The translations under genes and the position numbers were made by a program. Positions 1 through 11,537 of a DNA stretch of 64,000 bases are shown piece by piece. This DNA is from Dipylidium caninum (lineage: Eukaryota; Platyhelminthes; Cestoda; Cyclophyllidea; Dipylidiidae). The stretch's first letter is position 1. Each line of letters begins with the position of its first letter. The stretch spans positions 992,001 to 1,056,000 of the forward strand of contig QEYB01000654.1 of NCBI GenBank assembly GCA_017562135.1, read 5' to 3'. The notes below the pieces were generated by a model that did not search any database, was not told the origin of the DNA, and was given only the letters and a program-made list of their open reading frames with translations.

Positions 1-1693
1 TCCACCCTGTCCAGAGTAACCTGAACCAATGGCATGGTGATCACTTGATTTATAATGGGTGTCAGAGCACCGGTGGTGACGCTTTCCAGGAGAGCGTGAG
101 CATGATCCTCGAGGGGGACGTGGAGCCAAGTCATCTCAATTTCGAGGTTACGGGAACGCACAAGATTGGCGGCTCGAAGGGGGATCTACGAACGCAATAA
201 GACAACCCTGCTGACTATGAGCGCAGGAGGAATATAGAAAGTGCCAAGGTTGCAACCAGGGCAAACGAAGAGGGCGCTCGAGGTGCATATGGAGGGAGGC
301 CCAAAAGCAAACTCGCCTTATCCGTAATGTCGACAGAGTAGCGTAGACGATGGCCAAGTTTGACGGCCTGTCCGGCGTGGAAGATCGGCTCTGGCAGCGC
401 GACCTGACGACGAGCCACGCGAAGCTGCAGGCAACGGGGCAGGGCCTCAGCAGCCAGGAAACGCGGACGGCAGTGGAGGCGGAGGAGCCCATGGTGCTGG
501 CCGCCACGGACAGGCCCTGGGTGGCCCAGCCGAAGCGCAGAATAACACGATACTTGTCGGCGCTGAATCAGACATGGAAGAAAGGAAAAGAGACTGACGG
601 TCGGGTGCCAACGAGACCCAAACACGTGAGCTCTGGCCTTTCCTGCTCACGCATTAACCAATCCAGCCATACACCACAACAACTTCCCGCCTACTCGCGA
701 GGATTCATCCAATTTGCTACTTCATCGCATTGTTATGCGTTCATCGGTCTACCTTCCCCGAAACGATCTGGCCAATTGTTTACCCGCAAACCTGCCGAAC
801 CCACTCATTTCTCGGCAGTTGCTTCGTTCCACTAACAAAAGGAAACGAAATAAAGTCGTTTTCACTCAACCGTACGATCAGGAGATCATGAAATTGACAA
901 TGAACCATCGTCCGCCCTACCATCAACCGAAAAGAGGGAAAAGGGAGTGGGAGAGGAAGGGAGACGAAAGGTGTAAGGTCTAAATAAGACAAGAATTCAG
1001 GGCAAGGAAGGCAAATAGTCAGAGCGCAGATCAAATGCAATAGAACACGTCTATTTGAGTAGAAGGCATTCCGCGTAAACTGATGCTTTGACATGGGATT
1101 ATTTCAGAGGCTACTCGAATCTGTCCCGCAAAATATACTAAGAATTTTAAGGTGGTCAGACAGGACGGTAGCCGCTAAACAAGTACTCTGATTAAAAAGC
1201 AAAAATATGCGAGTGTATTTGTCGACTGACCACGAAATGCACGATCTCGCGTCTTGAACAGGACCAGCCACTTACGCAGGGTTCCCCAGCTTCGACTGCT
1301 CATTGAGGAATGCAATCAAGTTCAAGTCCAATTCAACGTTGAAGACGTGCATCAGGTATTCTGTAGAAAAGCCTAAACTCGAGGCCGTCGGCTTGGAGCC
1401 CGAAACCATGCCCATCAGGGAAACCGAAGCCACCTTCTGATCAGCCAAGTCTCTCAACTGTCGGACCATATTTTCGGGGTCGGGAAATTGGAACATCGTC
1501 GTGGTCGGAGTGGCGAACTGTACCTCACGAAGCAACAGTACTGGGCGATAGAAAGGCGATTCCGAGTAGATGCCGAGGAGGTCGTGCGCACATAACTCCT
1601 CGTTGACCGCCTTCAATATGGCAATTTCTGCATCGACTCGCCGCAGTTGGATGAATTGCAAGGCAAGAGAGGCGGTGGGACTTTTGATGAGAG
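1..1693 (-). CDS. 3' part of an unidentified multi-exon gene (runs off the left edge)
   Basis: Three coding exons read on the minus strand: 1693-1276, 562-257 and 185-1 (incomplete). The first ends in a textbook donor (GTAAGT) leaving two bases. The next acceptor (CAG after a pyrimidine tract, near 563-565) supplies one, giving residues ADKYRVILRFGWATQG. The third exon opens IPLRAANLVRSRNLEIEMTW. The chain is rich in Leu, Ala and amphipathic helices, which suggests a large helical-repeat protein, but I do not recognise the family. A small upstream exon (about 1784-1750, encoding CLLRDVCVNFSRK) joins in phase but its 5' edge is unclear. Oddity: exon 562-257 is one base short of what its two ends require. 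The frame changes from a GWATQG-type reading to one encoding GHRLRYSVDITDKASLLLGL, so a one-base deletion or sequence error lies inside it. Confidence 0.55.
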
Positions 1694-2241
1694 CTAAAAG
1701 ACGAAGCATAAGTGTTTACCTACAGAATTTGAAACAAGAACTACTCTTTCTTGAAAAATTAACGCACACATCGCGAAGGAGGCAAATTCTTTGGCGGTGA
1801 CAATTTGTCGTGGTCGGAAGCGGGTCTCACGAGACTTATACTGGGGACCACGGGTTCGCGGTGCTATGGAAACACGCGGCACTGGTGTGAGGACGAAATT
1901 GTTGTAGGGAATTACCCCGGCTGGAAGAAAACAGCTAATATGAAAAGGGGAATTAGTAGTCCACCACGTGTTTCATCGTCGAGGTCGCTCAGGCATAGCG
2001 TCATAAAATGCTTGTGCAAAGGGTAAAGGCTGACAGGAGGGAGGGAAAACATTCACCGTCTTGACTAAACGTCGCATTAGAGAGAGTGGTTAGCAGGTTG
2101 GTCCTAATTTGTGATACCCAAAATTTGCTGTGGTGAAGCCTCGGTTTTCAGTTGTCGGTACTGAGAGAGTTAAGTAGCAATAATTTAGGATGGTCAACGA
2201 CGTGGGAGTGTCAAAAGACGACTCAGGTAGAATGGACACTG

Positions 2242-2264
2242 CTACTTAAATGGCAATTAAGTAG
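2242..2264 (+). repeat. Palindromic motif copy 1
   Basis: CTACTTAA-N7-TTAAGTAG, a perfect 8-base inverted repeat around ATGGCAA. It is the most symmetric of six copies in this window. Confidence 0.6.
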
Positions 2265-2446
2265 AACGCCAAAAGAGACGTCGGGAGCGCACCTAAGGCA
2301 ATGAAAGAAGTGGATTGTCTAGAATAAAGGCCTAGAGGAGGGAGTTTGACGTTACTCATTAAGGTTGAATATGAGAAATCGATGCTATCAGCAGGCAACG
2401 TTTGATACTACGTGGTTAAGGTTGGGAAGCAGCGTGCAGCCGTCAG

Positions 2447-2567
2447 CCAATGACAACCAAGTGAGGCACCACGACCACCGGGCCTGTGAACAAGGCAGCA
2501 CGCGCGCGTTTGTGTGCGCTCACAGCAGTCTGTTAGCGACGCTGGCCAATCAGGTGAAAGAGCCAAT
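2447..2567. promoter_or_regulatory. CCAAT-box cluster
   Basis: CCAAT at 2447, 2546 and 2563, the last two in GGCCAATCAG and AGCCAATAGG contexts typical of NF-Y sites. It may be the promoter of the leftmost minus-strand gene or of a nearby unannotated transcript; the direction is not determined. Confidence 0.35.
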
Positions 2568-3087
2568 AGGAGAACGAAAGTAAGGCGCGCGCAATCGCGC
2601 CTATCAGTGTAAGACAGACGCACGTATGTGCGCACACTTGAATAGGGTCGATCGATAAAAGCGCGCATTTTTCCGAAGGCAGACCGGAGAAGGAGAATAA
2701 TTTAATTAATTTCTGTCGCGATTGATCAAAGCTGGCCACGCCGGAGACGATGCGGAGAGGACAAGTAGTTCATGCGATAGGGGCGGACAAGGAGGGAACC
2801 TCGATTATAAAACCAGACGCCCTTCACAGGCATACAAATGGAACATAAATGCGGTTTCCAGGGGCGACGGTTGGGGTTTAATAAGATGCAAAGCGGTGGG
2901 ACGTGAAACTTCGAAAGGGAAGAAAAAACTGGCGAAGGCCCAGTAGCCATTCGAATAGCTGACAGACAGGTAACAGTAGAGAACTTATTGATCGTGTGAA
3001 CTTCGTGAAAAGGTTAAAGAAAGAAAATGCACTATGGTGGATATGGACAATAGCGCTTAAAGAAGTGAAATGTTAAAGGGTACGTAC

Positions 3088-3226
3088 CGGGGAGCCTGGG
3101 GGGGTTCGTGTTGGGGTTGGGGATGTAACCAGCTCGCGGGATCAATTGTGGTCTCGCTAACTGAAAACCGCCATTGCCGAGAAGACTGGGGGCGTCGAAG
3201 TTATTTGGGTGTATGTCACGATTCAT
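3088..3226 (-). CDS. Tentative small coding exon, Pro/Asn-rich
   Basis: An ATG at 3226 opens 46 codons beginning MNRDIHPNNFDAPSLLGNGG and ends at a good donor (GTACGT). It could be the first coding exon of the leftmost gene, but no phase-matched link was established. It could also be chance. Confidence 0.25.
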
Positions 3227-4212
3227 GAGTAGTCCACTAAAAATTTATCGATTCAAAGTGTGTTTAAGAGGGAAGCGGCAAAAAGGTGAAAAGATAAAAA
3301 CCCCTAACTGTGGAGCAATGCATTAAAGACACACCTAGAGAATTAGTCAGGATTTAGAGGCTCCAGTCACGGTAATACACATGAACATCAACCAAATAAT
3401 GACTGCTTGAGGTGATGAACGAACTAACTGACAATTATACACCTCATAAGGCTATAAATAAGGGGTGTATGACCAAGCATTTTAAAATTGCCCAACCGAC
3501 AAAAAACATGTACTATTCTCTCGAGTTAGTAATGTCTTGTCCAATCATCTCGCGAACTGCGTCTCTAGCCAATGAAATCCTCGAAAACGGCATCATCATT
3601 AATATATGGTGAAAATTATCATAGCCTTATTAAATTACGTTATATTATCCTTCAAAAATCTAAAATGTTTATTCAACTATATTTTTATTTTATTAATAAA
3701 TGTATTATTAATATTTATAATAATGGTGTGTCTGAGCCACTTGAACCTGACATTCGATACATTTTTCGATATGCTTTATAACGTCCGTCAGTATCACTTA
3801 TAAATTTCACACAATTATCAGCACACCCAGAGCCTCACTCTCTCCCATTCCTCGGAGGACGAGCTACTGTCCTCTGGATTGTGATTTCGGTTCACACAGC
3901 CAGAAATTAATCTAATGAAAATTTGCCCGCCTCTCTCCGGAATTACTTGACCTCGAGACTAACATAACATTTGTTACTTCCCCCGAGGAGTTTTTTGGAG
4001 GCCATTGAAAATTGGTAGTTTCCTATCAGAAGTGGTAGAAACAGATTAACGTCCCACATCTGCCAAGGTATCCGAACATAAGCTAACCAGACTCTTTGTA
4101 TCCCTGAGGCCACCTGCAAAATTCCCATTCTCTCCTCTGATTCAAGGGTCCACCAGCCTCCCGTCTATAAACTTCATTCTCCCATTTCCTCAGAAGTCAC
4201 AAAAGTTTCTAT

Positions 4213-7200
4213 TTACTTTCGCTTATTTACCATATTTGCACAGAGGTGCCGTCCTTTTCTCCACCAAAATATCAACAAACTAAGGATAATTATAACACCT
4301 TGGACGAGTATCACGGTGAACAGTGCAGTTAGGAAGATCGTAGTGTCGGAAGGGATGAGGTAGCCGCCATTGACTTTGTAAAGTGACACACCGACTCCAC
4401 TCATGGACTGCTGACGACCGCGGTCAGAGGGGCCCAAACGGACGCACTCAAGCGGTGGGCAACGCTCCGTCGCACGGGCGCTGCCAAAACAGCCAAAATC
4501 ACCGAGACACAGACGGCTCCGACTGCGCCGACGATGAGGGCCACAACGCGGCAGACAGCCACTCCACTGACCCCAGTCTGGCCGAAAATGGAGCAAGAAT
4601 AAAGGTGGGTCAGACCAGACAGCATCCGCACACTCTACCCAACGCGTTGAGGTCACATCGGCTACGGGGTGGGGGGGGGGGTTTCGCGAGGCGGAAGAGG
4701 CAAGTCGCCTCTCCTCGCCCATCCCCGCATAACCGCCCACGCAGGTTACTCGACATCCACTGATGCACCACAAACTGCATCCACTTGAGGCCTCAGTGGG
4801 GAGGAGGCTGTGCCGGGGTGGGGCGGCGCGCCTCCTCCCCACCAGCGGGCGTTCGGGAGAGGCGTGCGGACCTACCAGACCAGGGGTTGATGGTCATGTC
4901 GCACTCGTTGCCCGCGTAACCGGGTCGACAGCGCCCGGACTCGTCTCGGTGCTCACTTTGAGCCTTCGAGTGCTGTCTGCAATTGTCCAAACGGCCGAAT
5001 CTCGGGTCGGCACTCGAACCGTCCTGACATTGGCACCGATATCCGTAGGAGCCTAGGAGACGATGGTGCAATAAGTTGGACGGAGGAATCGCCGGGGGAG
5101 GCGGGCGGTGTGGCCGTGAAAATGAGCTAGTGAGAGTGTGACTCCTCGTCCTGTCTGTCTTTCGTCGCTGACCACTCAGGAGGCGGTCAGATCAGACACG
5201 AGCTGGTCAAAATCCCCTCCAAGTCACGGTGTGAAGCGAGCTTCCACTGGGGGGACAGGCGGTGGCGGAGGCGGAGGCGAAGGCAGACCGCCTACTTTCT
5301 ACCTCAGCTAGTCCCGGCCAATTTTTTTTTGTTATCTTACGAATTTAATTAGCAAAAGGGGAAATTTTGCAATGAACCGAAACATTAATGAGTAGCTGGC
5401 GAAAGCACCGTTGACTGAGACGGCGGGAGAGCACTTCGAGCCGTGCGAGGAGACGGCGCAGAGCCAGTTGGCGGTGAGGATGGGCGGCAGGTAGGACACC
5501 CGTCTCCGCAACCACCGCAATGTGACGCTTTTTACGGGAAGTGGGTCGTCGCACACGTCGAGAAGCCTCTCGCAGCGCACTCCGCCACGCTGATGACGAC
5601 ATCTACAGATTGGCCAGGGCGAAAGCTTTGAAATCGTCTCCGACGAATCCAAATACGTCTCCCTCGACGCCAAAAAGTAGCAACTTAAGGGGAAAATGAA
5701 ACGCCAATTAAGTTTATTTCCACAAAATCGGTCTGTCATGGACAAAATGTTCGCGTTATTTGAGAGAGTTACACTTAACTGACCGGCAACTTGTACGTGT
5801 GAACGGCACGAAGCAGCCTCACCTTAGACTGCCGAATGGGTCGCAGAAGTACTTCAATTCTGCCGCATTGCATTGGACTGAGCGCAGACTTCCGGCAGGG
5901 AGTTTCTCCAAATCCGGGAAAATGGTCTCACAGCGTGGAAACCGTCCGACAGCCATTCCGCCTGCCTCAGCCATCCACTCATACGCCGGGGTGATGCACT
6001 GACACCTGAAATTACCCCTTTCTTTTGTGGGTTTGGTGATCAAGATCGGCCATTTCATTGGCACTCACTATTATTACTAAGCAAGTTAGGGATAAAATTA
6101 TTGCTACTGAATAGGATAAAAGTAGTGTGTGTTTATAGATTTTGACAAAATGGCAACATTTCGAATTTCCAAAATATCGCGAGTTGGCTGAGAAGAGTCC
6201 CACTTAATTGGAAAGATCTGGAAGTTAAGTCACCCCTATTATCCGTGCCCTAGTAAACATGCAGGCAGTTTATTGTAGTTACTGCACTAGACGTCGACAT
6301 GGGGAAGAGCTGCCCCCGATGTCGCGCCATAAACTTGACCTTCGTCATCTTTTTTGACCGAAGGCTCTCACGGCTGGGACACTCCTGATGTGGCCTAATG
6401 AGCTGAACTTCATTGACAGTTTGTCTGCAAATGCCGGACAATCAGAGGCGATGCGTGGTGGAAGAAAGTTACTGAGAGAAGTCATCAGTAGCTTCAGATT
6501 TGCCTGAATTCGTTGTCGAAGACTCCTCGGCCGACGAGTTTGCACGTGCCAGGCAACGCTCTCGGTATCTGTGCGCAGACATCGATGGGATCGGAGTGAG
6601 TCGCAGCTTCTTCAATCTTCCACGGAGGATCCGCCCGTGGAAGGCACAAATTCGGACAGATGTGGTCGACATCGTAGTGGCCAACTGCTGTGAGATATTT
6701 GCACACAACTTGGGTATAAACGGCCAGGAGGTGGGTGTATCCTTGGAAAAAAACCGCGCAATTCCCCGGGTGCCCCGTTGTTTTGCCTAGATGAGGGTGA
6801 ATAAACTCGACGACCCGATGGGTGCGACCTACTGGCATTGCGACAGGAAGAAGTCAGATCCATGCAGATGCGGTAGATGTCGACGAAGAAAGCGAGAAGA
6901 CACCGTGGACGTTGGAATTCGGCGTAACGGATGCGTTCAGAAGACTTCCACTCTGATAGGTTTGAAGTAGACTCTAGGGAGAGTTCAATGTCGTCGAAGA
7001 TGAGTTCGTCGCTTTTGTCTCGCACGTAGGAGAAGAGGAGCAGCTCCATCACCCGCTCCATGCGGATATTTGCGCTTAATTTGAAATAATTTCCCTAAAA
7101 ACAATGCTACTCATTTTGACAAGTAGATGTTTCAATACTCGACCGTTTTTGCAGCTGTTAGTCAAGCTGGTCGTCAGTCAGGCTGATTTGTACGGCTGCT

Positions 7201-7428
7201 ACCTGGAGGAGCGCAGAAATAGTCGTCGGTTTAGTTTGCGTGGACCTTTAAAGTCTGACTGTTACGCCCGCCCAGCCGCCGCCGGGGGGGAGGTGGGGGG
7301 AGGCGCAGGCGTTGGTCCACTGATTGAAGCGTGAAAACCTGGCGCATCTACTCGTCACCGTCGAATCGCGCATTTACCTCGTCAACGACAACTTCCACTT
7401 GGACGGGACTAAATTTTCCATTTGGAGG
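4213..7428 (-). CDS. Type I membrane protein with EGF-like repeats and a TSP1 domain
   Basis: Eight exons join in phase: 7428-7378, 7074-6833, 6786-6504, 6424-6359, 6005-5823, 5602-5409, 5052-4876 and 4577-4213, about 520 residues with the N-terminus missing or short. After a Cys-poor start come Cys-rich EGF-like segments (for example RCQCITPAYEW and NGSYGYRCQCQDG) and a thrombospondin type-1 repeat (DWGQWSGCLPRCG, then RRRSRSRLC). One hydrophobic span (FLTALFTVILVQGVIIILSL) precedes a short basic tail ending NKRK. The order fits a cell-surface receptor or adhesion protein with its C-terminus in the cytosol. The EGF-TSP1 junction is created exactly by splicing (PWS/DWGQWS). The intron between 6504 and 6424 uses a GC donor. 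No signal peptide was found, so an upstream exon is expected. I cannot name an orthologue. Confidence 0.7.
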
Positions 7429-8090
7429 CTATAGGAAGTAGCCTTTGAGAGCGGCGCAGGACCATCCGCGGCGTGGAAGGTCGTTTGATCGTCTGACTCC
7501 GCTGCCGGGGAGACGCCACGGGTGAAATGCATTCCTGCCTCGACAGTCGCACTGCGATTTCCGCGGGTTTTCTCGCGCCTTCTCGACGCATGAACTGCCC
7601 GCTTTTATGAGCCTTCGGAGGACCCATCGCCTGAGCATAACCGTCACCACGAGTCTTGCAACGCGCTTTACTTCGAGCGCACAGCCGCGCCATAAAATGG
7701 GCATTAACGAGATCCACACACCAACGCCTCCATTTATGCCTCGTTGAGTCAGTCCGGACTCGCCCATTTTAACTGGCCGCTTTCGGCATCGTGCGGTGCC
7801 GCAGTGACTAGGCCTCTGGGCAAGCATGCGCCTTTCCCTATGCCTCTCGCGCTCTTTCTGTCCCCAGAGCGGTGGGGTGGGGGAGGAGGGTTCTTGCGCG
7901 AGGCCTCCAGGTGAAGAGACGTCCTCGAGAGCCGCGGACTCCGTCGGTTTGAGGCGTGAAAGAGTGGAAGGTCTCCGACACGCCGACGCCACAGTCTTTT
8001 GGCGATTTCAGTACGCGTCTCTCGTGGACAAGTGCTTCACCACGCGCCTGCTGACCTTGGCGGCATGGAACAAGAATCTCAGGGTTGATG

Positions 8091-8112
8091 CTACTTAAAT
8101 GACAATAAGTAG
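8091..8112 (+). repeat. Palindromic motif copy 2
   Basis: CTACTTAAAT-N5-ATAAGTAG. Same orientation as the other copies. Confidence 0.55.
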
Positions 8113-9043
8113 AGGCGAGTGAATAATAGGTGGCAAATTCGGACGGTTTAGACGACAAACGGTCGTCGCCACTCAGAGATCATTCGCCTTCGCACGGGGG
8201 ACGCGAGGAGAGCGGCGCGGAAACAATTGACGAGGGGAAAGAGCGCGGCGCGAGGGTTTTCCGGCTGCACCGACTCCTCCCGCCGCGGTGGCAGCCGAGA
8301 GGAGCTGGACAGACGAGGTCGCTCCGCGGACCGACTCCACTCAACCGCGTTTCGCCTCGTCGAGGCGCTCACTCAACGCCAAGCGCACACGGAGTGGAAA
8401 GCCACCGCGCCGCACTCCACCCAGCGCGCCATAAATAGGCCGGTGTGGAAGATGAGACTCAGTTAAACGCGTTTTGACACGTTGCCAATCCGCTCTGACT
8501 CGCGATGCGCCTCGCCTCGCACTCCGCTGAGTGCAACTGTACGTTTGTGTGTGTGTTGAGAGGACGTTATGCGCCGGGAGAGCATCTCGCGGCAGTCGAG
8601 ACAGTCAGACCGACGCAAAGACGCCTTTTGGCCACGACCGCCACCGAGGCGGACGGGCAGGCGGGCGAAACGACTGCCGGCGAAGGCGGTGGACGCCTCC
8701 GCAAACGTCGCCCATCGTCCGGGCCACGGACGCCCGGTGCGGTCGCCTTCGCGTCGGCGCACTGCACCGGGGCGCCTTTAATGCCTTTCGCGGCGGCCGC
8801 TTCCCGCGGGGCCACGAGGCCGCGGGGTGAGGCGGCCCCGCTGCACGCGCGCTGCACCGACGCGGAGTCGCGGTTGACGCCTTTGTTCTTTGTTTATTCA
8901 CCCGCCGACGCTCGCCAATGGGCCAACGACTCCGAGGTTGCCAGTTGAAATTCACCTTTCACACACTGCGTTCCGCGATCTGGTGGCGGCGGTGGCGCAA
9001 CCCCGCAAGCCACGTTTGTTGCGGCGGTTGTGCCTGCTTCAAT

Positions 9044-9095
9044 TTACTTTACTTTACTTTACTCCACTCCACTCTACTTTACTTTGCTTTGCTCT
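9044..9095 (+). repeat. Imperfect TTTAC pentanucleotide tract
   Basis: Repeats of TTTAC with TCCAC and TTTGC variants, giving a pyrimidine-rich plus strand. Confidence 0.7.
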
Positions 9096-9365
9096 GTTGT
9101 GTTGCTTTTTCTTTGGCAGCAAAAGAATTCCCAGCGCCGAGAAGACACACGAGGCGGGTGGGTGAAGTGACAGTCGCGCGGGGCTCTCGACGACAAAAGA
9201 CCTCCACACGCCGTGGCGAGTGCCAGGAGGATGCGAGTCGCCCCGCGATCCGCCGAAGAGGGGCCGCCCTGCGCCCCGAGAACGGGTGCCGTCCGCGGCG
9301 GGCGAGGGCAGCGGAGGGGTCGGGGGTCGGGGGTCGGGGACGAGTTGTTGAGGCGCCTCACCGAC

Positions 9366-9701
9366 CTTGTGCAGCACGGACTGGTGCTTCTCCGGCGCCG
9401 CGTAGACGGGGAAGCGACTGGCCGCGGGTCTGCCCGAGGGGAAGCCGTTGGCGGCCATGTGGCGCGCCGCGGGCTCGTGCAGCCTCGCCAACTTGCGGAA
9501 GTGGGGACCCGAGAGCGGGGCGAACATCGCCAGGTCGTAGGTGGCGAAGGCGGGCGTGTTCACGTCGAAGTAGGCGTGGTACAAGAGCCTCGTCAAGCCG
9601 GTGATGTTGAGCTCCCTCGCGTTCGCATCGCCCGCCGCGGACACGACGACGCCGACGACGCCGAGGAGGACAAGGCGGAGGAGGTGGCTGATCGCGCGCA
9701 T
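9366..9701 (-). CDS. First coding exon of a secreted orphan protein
   Basis: ATG at 9701 starts a clear signal peptide (basic MRAISHLLR, then a Leu/Val/Gly core ending SAAGDANA). The following residues contain an N-glycosylation site (NIT) and the segment GLTRLLYHAYFDVNTPAFAT, ending at a donor after SVLHK near 9366 (a GTGAGG donor four bases further on is an alternative). The reading frame is open further upstream, so this start is chosen for the signal peptide. No domain is recognised. Downstream exons should lie between 9.3 and 8.9 kb but none could be proven. It sits alone, opposite in direction to the EF-hand gene. Confidence 0.5.
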
Positions 9702-11537
9702 TATTGACTTTACGGCATTTTGAATTGCACGGCCGACGTGGCGGCGGCGTGGCGGCGGCGGCCCCGCGGGCGGGGAGTGAGGCGCCGGGGCAGATCGCGC
9801 CGCCTCGTCTCCCTTCGGGCGGCGCGGAACCTTTACGTGTGCAGCCGGGCGGCATCGCGCGGTCCGCGGGCCTCCTGCGCCGCCCGCCGAGCCACCAGTT
9901 GCCCCGCGCGTGGAGCTGCGCATCCGCTGCGCTGGCGGGCTGTGTTTACTACGCCAGCCACGAGTCCTGCTGCCTCACTCGCCCGTTGTTTGTGTGTTTG
10001 TGTAGGGCAGGCAAGCACTCGCGGTGCCCAAAGGTCCCTCCGCCACGGCAGCGCCTCGCTCCTCGCCGCCTGCGTCGGAGGCGATCGGCCCGACGCTGCC
10101 CGACTGTCTGTCCTGCCACGTCCGCCGCGCGATTGCGCCGCCGCGGTGCCACTCTGAGCTCCTCCTCTGGGCGAGGGCGCAACTGGGGCCGTGGAGCGGC
10201 AGAGCAGATGACAAATTTGTTTGCGTGGACGCGGGCACGAAGCCTCAGCACTTCCAAGTGGCAGGAGAATAAAGCGGGGAGGGCATTTTGCGGCCGGCCA
10301 TCCGCCCTCCTGCCGCCTCCCGGTTATTGCCCGACACCCTAAGACTCGCTCAAGTGCTCGGCAGCGCCACCGCCACGCCACCGGCCTCCTCCTCCCGCCC
10401 GCCGCCCGGCGGGGCGTCGCATCTGCCCTCGTAGCTGTGGGGGGGGGGAGAGGGGGGGGTGAGGGTTGCGAGCGGGACGCGTGGGATCTTCTGGCGAGGG
10501 ACAAGAGGCGGAGGCGGAGGCGGAGGCGGCGGAGGATGTCAAATTTTATTCGCCCCTCGGACCGCAGCCTCCGCAGTCGCTCTTATCAGCGTGGTAGCTT
10601 AATTAGGGATGAAACGCCCCAGCACGGTCTCTGCTCTCCCTCGGCGGTGAAAAATAAACCCTCGAATGAATGAGTGTAAGACAGTGGGGGAAACCGCTCG
10701 TCCCACCGACTTCGTGGGTTTTTTTTCTAACTTAAAACGTAAATCTGCAGCGACCATCAGCCTGTCCAGTCGACCTCTACCGTGAGGCCAACCGACAGGC
10801 TAATGGGCCTGAGCCATTTGACGGAGGGGAGCACAGAAGCGAGAATGGGGTGGGGTGGGGTGGTGTGCGGGCCGTTGTGACAGCAGAAGGACACGGAAAA
10901 TCTCCTCTCCCGCGCCGCCTGTCCACCGACTGCGGCGGGAAGAGGCGTCAAATTCGAGGTGTTCTGACCCCCAAATATAGGCTAGACTGAATTTCTTCCC
11001 TTCAAATGAGAGTTTTTCTCGTCCCAACTGTCTGCTCTCCCATCGGCAAAAGTGTTCAGTTGCGCGAGGCGATTGACTCTAATTGGTCAGGTCATTCTAT
11101 TTATGCTAGAAATAAATCTCCCAGGCAAATGACGAGAATGCAAATGACGTGGGGCTGGGCAGAGACAAAGCATGCGATCTAACGTGGCGTTGTGTGGATG
11201 TATTCGGCACACAACCAGCCCAAATCCCGCCAGGATAGCGCCAGCAAGGCCGCATCATGGCGAGCTACGCGGGCAAGGCGCCAGCCAATCAGCGAGGCGC
11301 CTCGTCAACCAACCACCCAACCAACCAATCAATCACACAGCCTGTTCAGCCAATCGCTACGTAGTGGTAACGTGTCACTTCACCAACGCGGCGCTTTTAA
11401 AGCTCGCGCCTCACGCGCCAGCCAATGGGGTTGCGCCATGCAGCCACGCTCGATATGACTGCTACGGAGACCACGTTTAGTGTTCACTTGACGTTGCTGC
11501 CTTCGTCTTTATTGTTTCTACGCAAGCCGCAGACAAT
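9702..11537. other. GC-rich intergenic region ending in a promoter
   Basis: Long G and C runs (for example 10438-10462), a GGAGGC repeat at 10507-10533, then a drop in GC and the CCAAT cluster upstream of the EF-hand gene. No gene seen. Confidence 0.5.
11082..11426 (+). promoter_or_regulatory. CCAAT-rich promoter of the EF-hand gene
   Basis: One ATTGG (11082) and four CCAAT boxes (11285, 11325, 11350, 11422) lie 110-460 bases before the ATG at 11538. This density is typical of NF-Y-driven, TATA-less promoters. No TATA box is seen near the start. Confidence 0.5.

Larger units (their letters stand above)
1694..4212. other. Intergenic or 5' region, AT-rich in its right half
   Basis: Holds a CCAAT cluster (2447-2567), one copy of the palindromic motif (2242-2264) and a tentative small exon (3226-3088). 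From about 3.4 to 3.8 kb the DNA is very AT-rich and I see no gene. Confidence 0.5.
7429..9365. other. GC-rich non-coding stretch
   Basis: Possible upstream sequence of the EGF/TSP1 gene, palindromic motif copy 2 (8091-8112), a pentanucleotide tract near 9.05 kb and a minus-strand AATAAA at about 8892. Open frames here are short and lack family features. Further exons of the secreted-protein gene at 9.7 kb probably lie here but were not located. Confidence 0.4.
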
